From Scalesia atractyloides (Eukaryota > Streptophyta > Magnoliopsida > Asterales > Asteraceae): a stretch of 64,000 nucleotides of DNA. The translations under genes were made by a program, and so were the position numbers. Positions within the stretch are counted from its first letter, which is position 1; each line of letters starts with the position of its first letter. Positions 23,207-34,586 of this stretch are shown here, piece after piece. Location: the NCBI GenBank assembly GCA_947069175.1, contig CAMTDV010000013.1, positions 14,861,001 to 14,925,000 of the forward strand, given 5' to 3'. The notes beneath the pieces are model-generated. The model made no database searches. It was not told the origin of the DNA and was given only the letters and a program-made list of their open reading frames with translations.

Positions 23207-23721
23207 GCCCGGACATTGTCGAGCTCTCAGTTCGTTAAAAGGTCACCCAGAGGTATAAATTAACATGTTGACACTTTTAATCCCTCCATTATCCAACTTT
23301 CATATAATAACTGATTTAATCACTCTCGTCCAACAGACAGGACATATGAGAGTTAGGACTACGTAAAGGATCACTCAGAGGCTCAGTACAAGCATGTTGA
23401 CTCCGATGTCACTCAGAGGCTAGGCATGTTGACACAATGGTCACTCAGAGGCCGAGTTTAAGCATAACGACACTAATGGTCGTTCAGAGGCTATGTTTTA
23501 TGCATAACGACACTGATGGTCGTTCAGAGGCTACGTTGTTAGGCATGACGACACTAATGGTCGTTTAGAGGCTTGGTTTATGCATGTTGACATCAGAAAG
23601 TCATTCAGAGGCTTAGTTTGAGGATGTTGTCCCTTTTAGTCCATATTAGTCTTTAATTGACTATATTAAAAATACAACATGTGTCACTATATTATTGGGC
23701 ATGATTTTACAGGGTGTTACA
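23207..23721 (-). repeat. LTR E, U3-side part
   Basis: Continues 1-2312 across the composite and ends GGGTGTTACA, i.e. starts TGTAACACCC on the minus strand. It interrupts the Athila protease frame, which resumes at 23722. ATTGT at 23722-23726 would be its target duplication; the partner is outside the window. Confidence 0.6.
23240..23640. repeat. Minisatellite, about 45-50-bp imperfect repeats
   Basis: Seven to eight degenerate copies of the pattern gacac-aatggtc(a/g)(c/t)tcagaggct followed by a short variable spacer and gcat(g/a). It lies in the U3 part of LTR E. Confidence 0.75.
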
Positions 23722-24116
23722 ATTGTTCGGCTATTCTTCACAATCGTTTACCCGAGAAGATGAGAGACCCGGGCAGTTTCACCCTTCCTTGTCTTATAGG
23801 CAGCATGTTTGTCAGCCACGCATTGGCTGATTTGGGAGCAAGCATAAACCTTATGCCGTATAAGGTTTTTGCTAAACAGGATCTAGGTGAGCCGTCACCT
23901 ACGAGGATGGGTATTCAACTTGCTCATCATTCAATCAAATATCCGCGCGGGTTTGTTGAAAATATGCTTGTTAAGATCGACAAATTCGTGTTTCTCGTAG
24001 ATTTTGTCATTCTGGACATGGATGAAGACTCAAAGGTGCCTTTGATACTCGGACACCCGTTTCTCAATACCGCGAGGACGATTGTAGATGTGGCCGTAGG
24101 CCAAATCACGCTCTGA
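23722..24116 (+). pseudogene. pol: Athila protease region
   Basis: Retropepsin-like segment. Readable motifs are LPEKMRDPGSFTLPCLIG, the active-site variant ALADLGASINLMPY (DLGAS, usual for Athila) and PLILGHPFLNTARTIVDV. Its start is cut by the end of LTR E; residues read before 23722 belong to the LTR. A TGA at 24114-24116 precedes solo LTR C, beyond which the frame goes on in broken form. Confidence 0.85.
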
Positions 24117-25138
24117 GTTAATGATGAGTGTCACACCCTGACCCGCAGCGGAAATAAAAGTCTAGGCATAATTGGGTTATCATCAAAGCTCATGACATTT
24201 ACTAAAATTAAGTTTCATATTTATTAATTATAAATTTAAGAACAAATATCCAAACACAAAGAAACATACAAGCACAAGAAAACATTGTTCTAAACAAGAT
24301 AGATTTTATTCATCTTCTAAGGCTAATCCTATGTGTTCCTTTTCTCAGCCTGTCCACATGTATCATGTGTAAAACAAGAGTTTGGGTCAACAAAAGTTGG
24401 CGAGTGAATTTAAATTTAACAATTAAACAGTTTAATATATTGGTTGTTTCAATAAAAATGTGCATGGACCATATATGAACTTATGTATATGTAATTAAGT
24501 CAGAAACCATATAATATCAACAATGAACATATGAACATGATGCATGATGAACTTGAGATCAAGGCTCAATCAAACGAAGCCGATCTAATAAGGCACCTGA
24601 TGCTCAACTCGTATCCCACGAGGAACTGATGGGCCTTAAATGAATGATTACACTGAAATGATAAAATGTAATCACATATAACCACAACAAACAAATATGC
24701 ACATTAGATCACATAATGGTAGTAGCACATGTATTTGTATAAATAAAAGAATAAATAACGACACATGATACACCCCAAAACGTGAATAAAAAGGGGATTT
24801 TGTAAGGATTCACTCACAGTGGGTGCGTTTCCTTGATTGAAGACTAACGCGCACGAGTTTGGGATTTTACCACGCGAGAAAACTAACCTAAAAATAATAA
24901 CGTAATGATTCGATAAATAAATAATTTCTATTTGAAATTAATATTTTTAATTAATGCTTTTTATTAAATTGTTAGGTTATTTTTTGTGGTAATAAATACA
25001 AATTTTTAAAGTTTAAAACCTTATTTTTAGGTATTTTTAACAAATTTTTAAAGAAATAAAAATGATTTTAAATTAAAAAAATTACCCTTTTTCTCAGGGT
25101 TGACTAGTCAACGGCCGGTTCAACTGATTAATTATTGG

Positions 25139-25546
25139 CAGCGTGTGAGGTTCGAACTCGTGACCTCTCGTATACGTGCACGCAGCTCTACTAACTGAGC
25201 TACGTGTCTAACCCGTAAGTTATCTGATTTTAATTATTCTTATATACTTACTAGAATATTTCAGAAGTTATTTAATTTAAAAAGATTTTAAAATCAACGA
25301 ACTGGTGACTATCACTGGAATCAAACCCATGACCTTGGATTCAGTTTGCACCCAGCCCAACCAACTGGGCTGGGTGTCTAACCCAATTAATATAGAAGTT
25401 GTAAAATTCTTCTCATCTTACTGAACAACAAAATTATTAAGTTTTAAGAAAAAGAGTTTTATTCCTGAAAACCGGTTATGTACGGGATTCGAACCCGAGA
25501 CGTGTGTCTTATGTTTGCACACAGTCCACCACTGGACTGTGTGTCT
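25139..25546 (-). repeat. Array of three tRNA-like modules in LTR C
   Basis: Modules begin near 25139, 25310 and 25481. The module 2 hairpin (25349-25376) has arms CACCCAGCCCA and TGGGCTGGGTG; module 3 (25518-25543) has CACACAGTCCA and TGGACTGTGTG. The stem sequences differ but pairing is kept. Confidence 0.65.
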
Positions 25547-26127
25547 AACTCGGTTTAAAACCGGTTTTTATTACATTTATACACTTATTGCCGATCATCT
25601 TCTTCATTTTGAAACCCGCTGTTACAAGATCAATCTTTTGAATCTTGATAATTCGATTTTTTTGTTACAGCATTAAAACACAAAGATGGAGAGAATGGTT
25701 ATGTACTGAACGATGACTGTTGATTCTCCGGTGACACTTCCGGTAATTACACCAGAAATTCCGGCATCTTGCGGCGAACTCCGGCAAAGTAGAAAATTGG
25801 GAACATAGATCGCGTGTTGTGTTTGAGAGTTTAGACAAATGAATGAGCGAGGTTTACAAAGCCTTTGGCTCACTATTTATAGATTCAGAAGTGTTTGTCG
25901 GTTTCAAAAATCGATTTTTAAAGTTTTCAGTTAAGGTTTGATTACCTCTATGATTGGTAACCGGATTTGAGTCAAAGCATGATTGGTAACCGGTTTTCTT
26001 TAGATTAAACAACAATTGAATGCGATTTCGGAAGTTACGGACGTTGAAATTTTGGGCGGTTGAATCTTAAACAGATTTAAGAGATTGATCTAGTATAAGA
26101 TTTATTTGTTTTGGGTTTATAAACATA

Positions 26128-26201
26128 TGGTGTGTGAATCTCAGCGGTATTTTGGTTTGTGCGGGTTTGTGGGGACCCGGGTTCGACTCCCGGTCACCCC
26201 T
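26128..26201 (+). repeat. Antisense tRNA-like module of LTR C
   Basis: The T-arm-like CCGGGTTCGACTCCCGG has a perfect stem and B-box. The A-box side is poorly preserved. Confidence 0.5.
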
Positions 26202-26402
26202 TTTGTTTAATTCTTTTTTATTTTATTACTTTTAGCTAAATTATTATATATATGCATTTTTTTGTAGGTTTTAATTAATTATTTATTTATTTAACTATAA
26301 ATATTAAATAACATAATTGAATGCACAACGAATCATCAAATAAATACTTGCTTACTAAAAGAAGCGGGTTTTGAACCCGTTTTACATGAATGTTACAATG
26401 AG

Positions 26403-27087
26403 CAAGTGACCATCGACATTAAATGGTCGATGCAGCACCCATAAAGTCAGGACGATACGCTCTATTATGTCGACATTGTCGATACCTTTGTGAACTCTCA
26501 TTTTCAAGGCACGATTGAGGAGATCGATTCGGACACGCACAGACTTGAGCAGCCAGTTTGTCAAGTCGGTGATTATGGTTCCCATAGTCCAGATAGATTT
26601 GTGGAGATTAATTGTGAAGTTGAAGGAAAGTCGAGGTCTTCAGTTGAGGATCCGCCGTCATTGGAGTTGAAACAACTCCCACCACATCTCGAGTATGCAT
26701 TTCTAGACGAGGAGTGTCGTCTTCCGGTCATTATCTCATCATCCTTAGAGGAAGAGGAAAAGAGAAAACTTCTCGAGGTTCTAAAACTTCATAAGAAAGC
26801 CATGGCGTGGAAGATTATGGATATTAAAGGCATCAACCCTTCCTTTTACACTCATAAAATTCTGATGGAGGATGACTACTAGCCGTGTGCGCAACCTCAG
26901 AGGCGGTTAAACCCGAATATGCAAGACGTTGTGAAGAAAGAGGTGATTAAGTTACTAGACGCAGGGTTAATATATCCTATCTCCGATTCAGTGTGGGTGA
27001 GCCCTGTGTAAGTAGTGCCCAATAAGAAGGTGTAACTGTAGTCTCAAACGACAACAATGAGTTTATTCCGACCCGTACTGTCACCGG
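26403..27087 (+). pseudogene. pol: Athila pol: protease-RT connector and RT N-terminus
   Basis: Open 26490-26882 with the connector motif LPPHLEYAFLDEECRLPVII and KKAMAWKIMDIKGINPSF. A stop at 26881 follows. Then the RT start is still readable (RRLNPNMQDVVKKEVIKLL, DAGLIYPISDSVWVSPV) with several stops and indels to 27087. Confidence 0.8.
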
Positions 27088-27702
27088 ATGGCGAGTTTGC
27101 ATCGACTACCGCAAACTTATGACGCCACCCGCAAGGACCACTTCCCGCTTCCATTCATCGATCAGATGTTGGAACGTCTGTCGGGGAAGTCATTTTATTG
27201 TTTTATGGATGGGTTCTCGGATTATTTTCAAATTCCGATCGCTCCTGAGGATCTGGAGAATACTACTTTTACCTACCCCTTTGGCACATTCGCCTACCGG
27301 CGTATGCCTTTTGGGTTGTGCAATGCACTGGCGACATTTCAGCGCTGCGTAGCTGCCATTTTTCATGACATGATTGAAGATTCCATGGAGGTGTTCATGG
27401 ATGATTTTTCTGTTTTTGGGAGTTCCTTTGATCAGTGTTTGAAAAATTTGAAAAAGATGCTGATGAGGTGTGAAGAGACCAATCTTGTGCTCAATTGGGA
27501 GAAATGTCACTTCATGGTGAAAGAAGGGATAGTTCTCAGGCACAGGATCTCGCAAGAGGGGTTAGAGGTTGATCAAGCCAAAGTGGATGTTATTTCTAAA
27601 CTTCCACCCCTGCCTCAGTTAGAGCAATTAGGAGTTTCCTTGGTCATGCTGGGTTCTACAGGAGATTTCTTAAAGATTTTTCAAAAATCGCGAGACCCAT
27701 GA
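27088..27702 (+). pseudogene. pol: Athila reverse transcriptase core
   Basis: About 204 open codons with RKDHFPLPFIDQMLERL, CFMDGFSDYFQIPIAPED, RRMPFGLCNALATFQRC and the catalytic VFMDDFSVF. A frameshift near 27650-27700 separates it from RNase H. Length and motifs fit Athila RT, but the frame is closed on both sides. Confidence 0.85.
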
Positions 27703-28784
27703 CCCGTTTGTTGGAGAAGGATGCTCCGTTTGTGTTTTCGGAAGAATGCATGATGGCATTCAATTTGTTGAAGCAAAGGCTAGTCGAAGCCCCTATTTTG
27801 GTAGCACCACATTGGGCGTTGCCGTTTGAGATTATGTGCGACGCTAGCGATTTCGCGATAGGGGCAGTCTTGGGACAACGAAAGGAAAGGCACTTTCATC
27901 TTATATACTATGCCAGTAAGACTTTGCACGATGCACAAGAAAACTACACTACCACGAAGAAGGAGCTTTTGGCGGTAGTTTTCGCGTTTGATAAGTTTAG
28001 ATCATACCTTATGTTGTCCAAGACTATTGTGTACACAGATCATGCCGCTATTCGATATCTTTTCAGCAAACAGGATTCAAAACCACGTCTGATTAGATGG
28101 ATTCTGTTGCTGCAAGAATTCGATATCGAGATTCAAGATACGAAGGGTCCGCTGAACGTTGCGACCTTTCATCTCTCGAGACTCGAGCTCGGAGATTCTG
28201 AGGAGACGTGGAAGGAACCAATAAACGACAATTTCGCCCACGAGTTCCTCATGAGCGTGGAGGTGAGAGATGAATCGCCCTGGTTTGCCGACTTCGCAAA
28301 CTATCTAGCCTGTGGAATCCTTGTCAAAGGATTAACACATCAGCAAAAAAGGAAGTTCTTTGCAGACCTTAAGCATTATATTTGGGATGACCCATTCTTA
28401 TTTCAAGTTGGAGCCGATCACGTGATTCGTAGATGTGTGTTTGGAGAGGAGGCAGCCGACATTCTGCGCCAATGTCATGAAGGGCCTACCAGAGGTTACC
28501 ACGGAGCCAACTACACCGCGAAAAAGGTGTTAGATGCCGGTTTTTATTGGCCTACAATTTTTCATGATGCGCAGAAGTTGGTGAGAGCGTGCGACGCATG
28601 CCAGAGAGCATCAAATCTATCCGCGCGCAACGAAATGCCTCAGAATTCGATCTTGGTCTGTGAACTATTCGATGTATGGGGCATCAACTTCATGGGACCA
28701 TTCCCATCCTCACGCAGTAATAAGTATATCCTGGTAGCTATGGACTACATGTCAAAATGGGCCGAGGCAATCATGCCAGAGTAG
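27699..28784 (+). pseudogene. pol: Athila RNase H and integrase N-terminal half
   Basis: RNase H: FEIMCDASDFAIGAVLGQ, KTLHDAQENYTTTKKEL, TDHAAIRYLF. Then the integrase zinc finger (CHEGPTRGYHG ... CDACQRASNL). The core starts DVWGINFMGPFPSSRSNKY, where other Athila copies have GIDF: the first catalytic Asp reads Asn. A frameshift near 28780 ends the frame. Confidence 0.85.
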
Positions 28785-29224
28785 TCGTGTGGTTCTTGAA
28801 AAACTTGTTTGCCCGGTTTGGTGCCCCGAAGGCAGTTATTAGTGACCGTGGAATGCATTTCTGCAATGCGCAACTAGAAAAAGCCTTGTCTCGATATGGT
28901 GTTCATCACAGACTAGCCACACCATACCATCCCCAAACGAGCGGGCAGGTAGAGGTTACAAACCAGGGACTGAAGAGGATCCTTGAGCGGTCGGTAGGTC
29001 AGAACCACAAGGATTGGTCAGACAAGCTGGATGACGCGCTTTGGGCTTTCCAAACCGCGTACAAAACGCCTATAGGGACTACTCCGTATAGGTTAGTCTA
29101 CTGGAAAGCGTGTCATCTACCATTCGAGTTGGACCATAAGGTATGGTGGGCGTTAAGGACTGCAAACTTGGACTTGAAGAGCGGCAGTGAGGCTCGCTTA
29201 TTGCAGATCCATGAGCTTGAATAA
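28757..29224 (+). pseudogene. pol: Athila integrase core, second part
   Basis: Frameshifted continuation with AVISDRGMHFCNAQLEK (second Asp) and PYHPQTSGQVEVTNQGLK (Glu). A stop follows LLQIHELE at 29222-29224. Confidence 0.85.
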
Positions 29225-29551
29225 TTAAGAAATCACGCCAACGAGAACTCTTGCTTATATAAAGAGCGCACTAAAAGACTACATGATAAGCACTTGAAAG
29301 ATCACAAGGAGTTCCAAGTAGGAGATCTCATACTGCTGTTCAACTCGAGGCTTAGCTTGTTCCCCGGTAAGTTGAAGTCCCGATGGACGGGGCCGTACAC
29401 AGTCAAGGAAGTATTCCCATACGGCACTATAGTCATCGAGGACTAAAACGGGGTAACGTTCAAAGTCAACGGTCATCGGCTAAAGCTTTATGTTAATGGA
29501 CCAGTTGACTCGGCAGTGGAAGTCATCGAACTCCACGCCCCGCACACGTAA
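29225..29551 (+). pseudogene. pol: Athila integrase C-terminal region
   Basis: Readable as KEFQVGDLILLFNSRLSLFP, GKLKSRWTGPYTVKEVFPYG and FKVNGHRLKLYV, with an internal stop near 29444. The natural end is the double stop at 29549-29554. Confidence 0.78.
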
Positions 29552-30725
29552 TAAGTGTGGGGAGGAGAGTCCAGCTATCGACTCGCAGGGAAAAAATTTA
29601 GCGAGCGTGATTTGCACGCCAAGGGTACATATGTAATTATGTTAATCTTTAGTCTTTCTTTCGCGATTTCTTTGTTTTTCGGTAAGTTGTAGGTTTTCCC
29701 TATTTTGATTCATGTCTTAGAAAGTTCTAACATTGAAACGCTGTTCAAACAGCTAAAACGCTTGGAAAGTTGGTGATTTTGTCGAAATACGGAGCTGGGT
29801 GCATTCTGTGCAAAATCTGTAGACTGCCAGATGCCGCTGGCCGTGCAACTGATCCACACAACCGTGCACCTCAGATCTGCATCTGTAGGGAACGACCATG
29901 CGGACTGACTTCCCAGACACGCACTACCGTGCAGCCTATCCGCACGACCGTGCGACCCGAGAACAGTGATCCAGGGTGTTGCGATTTGGATCCACACGAC
30001 CGTGCACATCTACGCACGGCCATGCGTGGCTTTTTCTGACGTTTGTTCAGTGAGTATAAATATGCGTGTTTCAGAAAAAAGCCAAGTCCCATTCGAAACC
30101 CTAGCCGCACTGCCGTTTCTGCACCCGCACACTCATAAAAATCACCACTTTTTGCAAGGATTTTGCGTAATCTTCAGTCAAGGTATGAATCCCCTTTACG
30201 TTTTGCATCTTTAATAATGTTTTAGAAGTATATTAGGGTTCTTGTTCAAGAAATTTTTGGGGTTTTCTTCATAAGCGACAATCAAACCCTAATTCTTGAA
30301 AAACTGGGCGAATCAAAGTTCCAATGAGGAACCCTCGGTCCATTCACTAAGAAAACACCTCGATTTATGTTTAAACAGCCGAAGTCAGTGAATGGAACCT
30401 ATTTTTGGGAAATGCAGACGATGCACGACCGTGCGCCTCATCCGCACGGCCGTGCGGGCCTGAATCGCTGCAGTGAGCCCGGCAACAACAGTGTGCAATT
30501 TGGATCCGCACGGCCGTGCAAGTCATTCGCACGGCCTTGCGCATCCTGAAACAACAAAACAAAATGTTCTAAATGCTGTTCTGTTTCTGGGATCAAATTT
30601 TTTTAGGTTTGGTCTGATTTTTGTTGCTTGACTGCATGCAAATGAATCATCTGTTCTTGCAATTTGGCGTCGACAAATAAAAAGAGCGGCCGTGTGTTAA
30701 TCGACTACAAACTCTGTGGAGCAGA
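29552..30725 (+). other. Athila-1 region between pol and the ATHILA ORF, with GC palindromes
   Basis: No convincing ORF. Contains repeated near-palindromes of the form GCACGGCCGTGC or GCACGACCGTGC (clusters 29840-30020 and 30420-30545), usually paired about 10-25 bp apart. Confidence 0.7.
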
Positions 30726-30728
30726 TAA

Positions 30729-31522
30729 AGCCAGATTGGTGAACCACAAAGGCTGAGTTGGGAAGCATTGCAAGCCTTGAACCAATCAGAAAGGCTTCAA
30801 GAGATGATTTCTCTCCCGATGGCAAGGTTGCTGAACATAGAGCGACCCGTCTACCTTGAGCTGACACTGGAGTTTTCCGCTTCCTACGGATACGACAAAC
30901 CAAGAAGCGAGAACCCAGACTTCAGAAACGCAAAAATCATTCAGTTCAGGCTTGGGGGAAGATGGCATAAATGGTCCATGGCTAAGCTTGGTAAAAAGTT
31001 GGCATCTACAATGATGAAGATATAAACTCCGAGATTTTTACCAACATTTACAAGTTCGGCAGCGATGAGGATAGGGCTGATTTCTGGGCTCACATAGCTG
31101 ATGGGCCACCTTATGATGCTAGGAGGGCAAAAGTATCGAAGCTGAGGGACCCACTTCTTAGGGTTCTTCATCAAGTTATGAGCCACACTGTTTGCGGGCG
31201 CATGGACAGTTCTGGGAACTATCTCACACTGGACTTGCTATTCTTGTACTCCATAGTGAATGGGGTACACGTCAACCTTGCCGCCCGTATGGCGGAATTT
31301 TTTATAAACAACGCGGGGAGGTCGATGAGCAGTGAAATTCACGGTGGGGAGTATGTGACCCAACTTGCTCACTCTATCGGGATTCTGACTGAAAATGTGG
31401 TCAACCATTTGACACTGGTCCACTCAAGGGGTGAGGTGGACATTCGTTTCCTACGGGCAATGGGCTTAATTGTAGACACTGGAAATGGCCCAAGGTTGAG
31501 GGGCCTACGTGGGGAAGTTTAG
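30729..31522 (+). pseudogene. ATHILA-type ORF, N-terminal and central part
   Basis: Similar to the Athila ORF family (Pfam ATHILA type): SWEALQALNQSERLQEMISL, ARLLNIERPVYLELTLEF, IIQFRLGGRWHKWSM. An indel near 31000 moves the frame; it resumes as YKFGSDEDRADFWAHIADGP, LLRVLHQVMSHTVCGRMD, YLTLDLLFLYSIVNGVHVN, LAEF-like MAEFFINNAGRS and HSIGILTENVV. A TAG at 31520-31522 abuts solo LTR D. Function unknown; in Athila this ORF lies after pol in the place of an env-like gene. I describe it only as the family ORF. Confidence 0.78.
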
Positions 31523-32672
31523 TGTCACACCCCGACCCGCAGCGGAATAAGAGTCGGGGCATAATTGGGTTATCACCAAAGCTCATGATATTTACTAATA
31601 TGTTTCATATTTATTAAAGTCAAAGTTACATTCCAAATAATCCAAACATGTCCATACAATACAAAGAAAATAACCAAATAAAATAGCTCCAAGCTCTAAA
31701 TCATTTTATTCTTCTAGTCCAATCCTATGTGTTTCTGACTGCAGCTGGTTCACCTGTATCATGTGTAAAAATAGGGGTTTTTAGGTCAACATAAGTTGGC
31801 GAGTGAACCTTGTTAGATAAACATTTATTATTGATTTACTTGTTAGTTTATCAATGAAAAATTGTGCATAATCATAAATGAGCAAACGTAAATAATCAAG
31901 CAGTAGCAATAGCAATCACAACTATAACATACAATAACATATGATAGCATACATTAACATACCAACATCATTCGATAATTAACATGAATGAAAACTGTGC
32001 GATCAAGGCTCAATCAAACGGAGCCGATCGTATTGCATGTACTGAAAATGATAAATGTCTGTGCGATCAAGGCTCAATCAAATGGAGCCGATCGTATGTT
32101 GGCACGCCAGGTTCACGCTCATAATGTAATGGGGAACTTGCTCAACGCTCATAATGTAATGGGGAGCGGCGGCCTATGAAATTGCATGTACTGAAAATAA
32201 TAAATTGAATCTAACAATAACCACACAAACAGTTGAAACAAGCTGAATACACATGTTCATGATATGATGTATGCACATGATTTAAATATAATATATAGCA
32301 AGACACATGATACACCCCAAAAACGTGATTAAAACGGGGAATTTGTAAAGATTCACTCACATTGGGTGCGTTGAATTGGAGATGGTGAGATGCGCACGAA
32401 ATGGAAGAGCGAAACAACGAGAAATAACTAACCTAAATAATAGCGGGAAATTTAGTAAATGAGTGGATTTTATTTATAATGTTAATAAGGTTTTTAGATA
32501 TATTTTTGTGAGTTTAAGGCTATTTCCTATCTTTAAAAACGTTATTTTTAAGTATTTTTAATTGATTTTTAAAATTAAATTAAATAAATAAAATATAAAA
32601 ATATATTGACTTTTGGGTTGACCGTTGACTTTTTGACTTTGACTGGTTGACCGGTTTATTGTGTAATCGAAA

Positions 32673-33080
32673 TGCGCTGGGTGAGGCTCGAACCCGAGAC
32701 CTCCCATACGCGTGGAACGCAGCTCTACCAACTGAGCTACGTGTCTAACCCGAAATAATTCTGTTTTTAATTATACTTATATATTAATTCAATTTATCCA
32801 AAATTCTTTTAATTTCAAAAACATTTTAATTCATCACACTGGTGCCAGTAACAGGTTTCGAAACTTGTGCTTTAACATCACACACAGTCCACCGCTGGAC
32901 TGTGTGTCTAACTTGGTTAATATACCAATTTTTATTATACTTAACAACTAACGTGGATTAACCCGGTTCAGTTTTAAACAAAAAAGGCATTTTATTACAT
33001 AGAGGGTGCGTGTATCAAGAATCGAACTCGGGACGTATGCGTGTTTTTGTTCGCACACAGTCCACTGCTGGACTGTGTGT
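32673..33080 (-). repeat. Array of three tRNA-like modules in LTR D
   Basis: Modules begin near 32673, 32843 and 33005. Module 1 keeps TAGCTCAGTTGGTAGAGC and GGGTTCGAGCCTC; modules 2 and 3 carry the ACACAGTCCA/TGGACTGTGT hairpin. Confidence 0.65.
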
Positions 33081-33929
33081 CTAACCCGTTCAAAATACCA
33101 GTTTTAATTATTCTTATAATGTTATCGCAGTTCATCTTCTTCGTTAGATTTTACAGGCAGAAGATTACACCGTTATATCTTGTTTAGTTCGATAGATAAA
33201 CATTGTACAAACTAATATGAAATGGCAGAAACGATAATTAGAAGTAAACATACCGATGAACGGTTTATTTCAGGATTCCGGCAAGGTGTCGGTCTCTGTT
33301 TTTGTGCACTTCAACTGAACAAGACAATTAACCGTTTTGATTAGCTAATCGTGGAATTGAAGTGATAAACAAACGTTAACAGAGTGTTTGAATGTCTTTA
33401 CCGATTCACAGATGAAAATAAAGATTTCCAGAACTTTTCCGGCGAACTGGTATTATCCGATAGTAGTGTCTGAATTCGATTTCAAGTGAAAGGTTTGAGT
33501 TAGAAATAGCTTAACAATTGTTAGACTACGACCCTATCGAAGGACTTACCGATTTGAGGAAAAATACGGTTTTCCGGCGAACTTAGAATTTTCCGACGAG
33601 TAAAATAAACTTCTCCGGTGGACTGTAAAGTGTGCGGAAATGAAATAGCAGGTTTGTGGAATGTTTCTGAGTCACGAGAAGCTCTTTGATTACAGTAATT
33701 TGGATTATTGAGTAGTTTCGGTTATAAAACTCATCATCCTCAGAATTGAAGTCAATTCAAGTCTGAATTGATTAGAATCGTCGGTGCATCGGTTATAAAC
33801 CTGAATTCGCGATTATTCAAACGTTTAGACGGTTGAATAGCCGATTTCGGTTTCTCAGTTGGCGCAACCGGTTCATCTGGGTTTGTATATAAGACTCATT
33901 TGTTTCCTAGAGTTGACAGAAAACAAACA

Positions 33930-34012
33930 AGTGGCGGAGTGGTTATGCGTGTGAGTGTTAAGTCTTTGAAGTTATAATCCGGCTGACCCGGGTTCGAGTC
34001 CCGGCAGCCCCA
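33930..34012 (+). repeat. Antisense tRNA-Ser/Leu-like module of LTR D
   Basis: TGGCGGAGTGGTTA at the A-box side, a long variable part, and the perfect T-arm CCGGG-TTCGAGT-CCCGG. Together with G the best-preserved antisense module. Confidence 0.58.
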
Positions 34013-34199
34013 ATTTATTTTTAATCACATTATTTTTACTTTTTATCAATTATAACGTTTATGGTTTAGTTTGTTTATTAATTATGTATCATTAAAAATT
34101 AAAATAAGCATAAATAGGCAATAAACATTTATAACTGAATATTCGATTACAAACGGAGCGGGTTTGGTAAAACCCGTTTTCGACAAATGTTACATTTAG

Positions 34200-34586
34200 G
34201 ACCCACTCCTATCACTACCATCTGACGAAGAGCAGGACGTCGAAATGGAGCATGCCCAAGAGGCACATGCTCACGGGGATGCTTTCATCGGACCACCACC
34301 AGAGCAGCAGCAGCAGCAACAGCAGCACCAGCCAGAGTATCAGGCACATCAGGATTGGCCCCCTGGCATCCCCTCATATCCAGAGTTCTACCAGCAGTTC
34401 CAGCAAATACAGGAGAACCAGAACACCATGAGGGAAGAGATGCACGCTGGATTCTCTTACATTTTCGGAGGGCTACACAACGCCTTCCCGAACTACTTTG
34501 GCGATCCTCCATAGTTCCCATTTGGGAACCCAAGGCATGACGACGCGGGCCCATCTGGAGCTCGCCAAGACGATGAGGAGGACTAG
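34200..34586 (+). pseudogene. ATHILA-type ORF, C-terminal part
   Basis: Continuation of 30729-31522 after solo LTR D. Acidic start (LPSDEEQDVEMEHAQEA), a glutamine run (34299-34330), PEFYQQFQQIQENQNTMREE, and a stop at 34512-34514. The same frame goes on (FPFGNPRHDDAGPSGARQ) to a TAG at 34584-34586, so the first stop is probably premature. Confidence 0.65.

Larger units (their letters stand above)
24129..26397 (-). repeat. Solo LTR C
   Basis: TGTCACACCC...AATGTTACA, flanked by a perfect 5-bp duplication ATGAG (24124-24128 and 26398-26402). No primer site or polypurine tract next to it, so it is a solo LTR left by recombination. TATA box CTATAAATAG at 25873-25882 on the minus strand. Confidence 0.92.
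31523..34194 (-). repeat. Solo LTR D
   Basis: TGTCACACCCC...AATGTTACA with perfect duplication TTTAG (31518-31522 and 34195-34199). Closest to LTR G by eye. Weak TATA (minus TATATA near 33886-33893). Two copies of the conserved hairpin (32001-32029 and 32065-32093). Confidence 0.92.

Noticed and set aside
29770..30039. Overlapping ORFs on both strands (29710-30110)
   Set aside because: Result of GC palindromes free of stop codons; the translations are low-complexity and not conserved.
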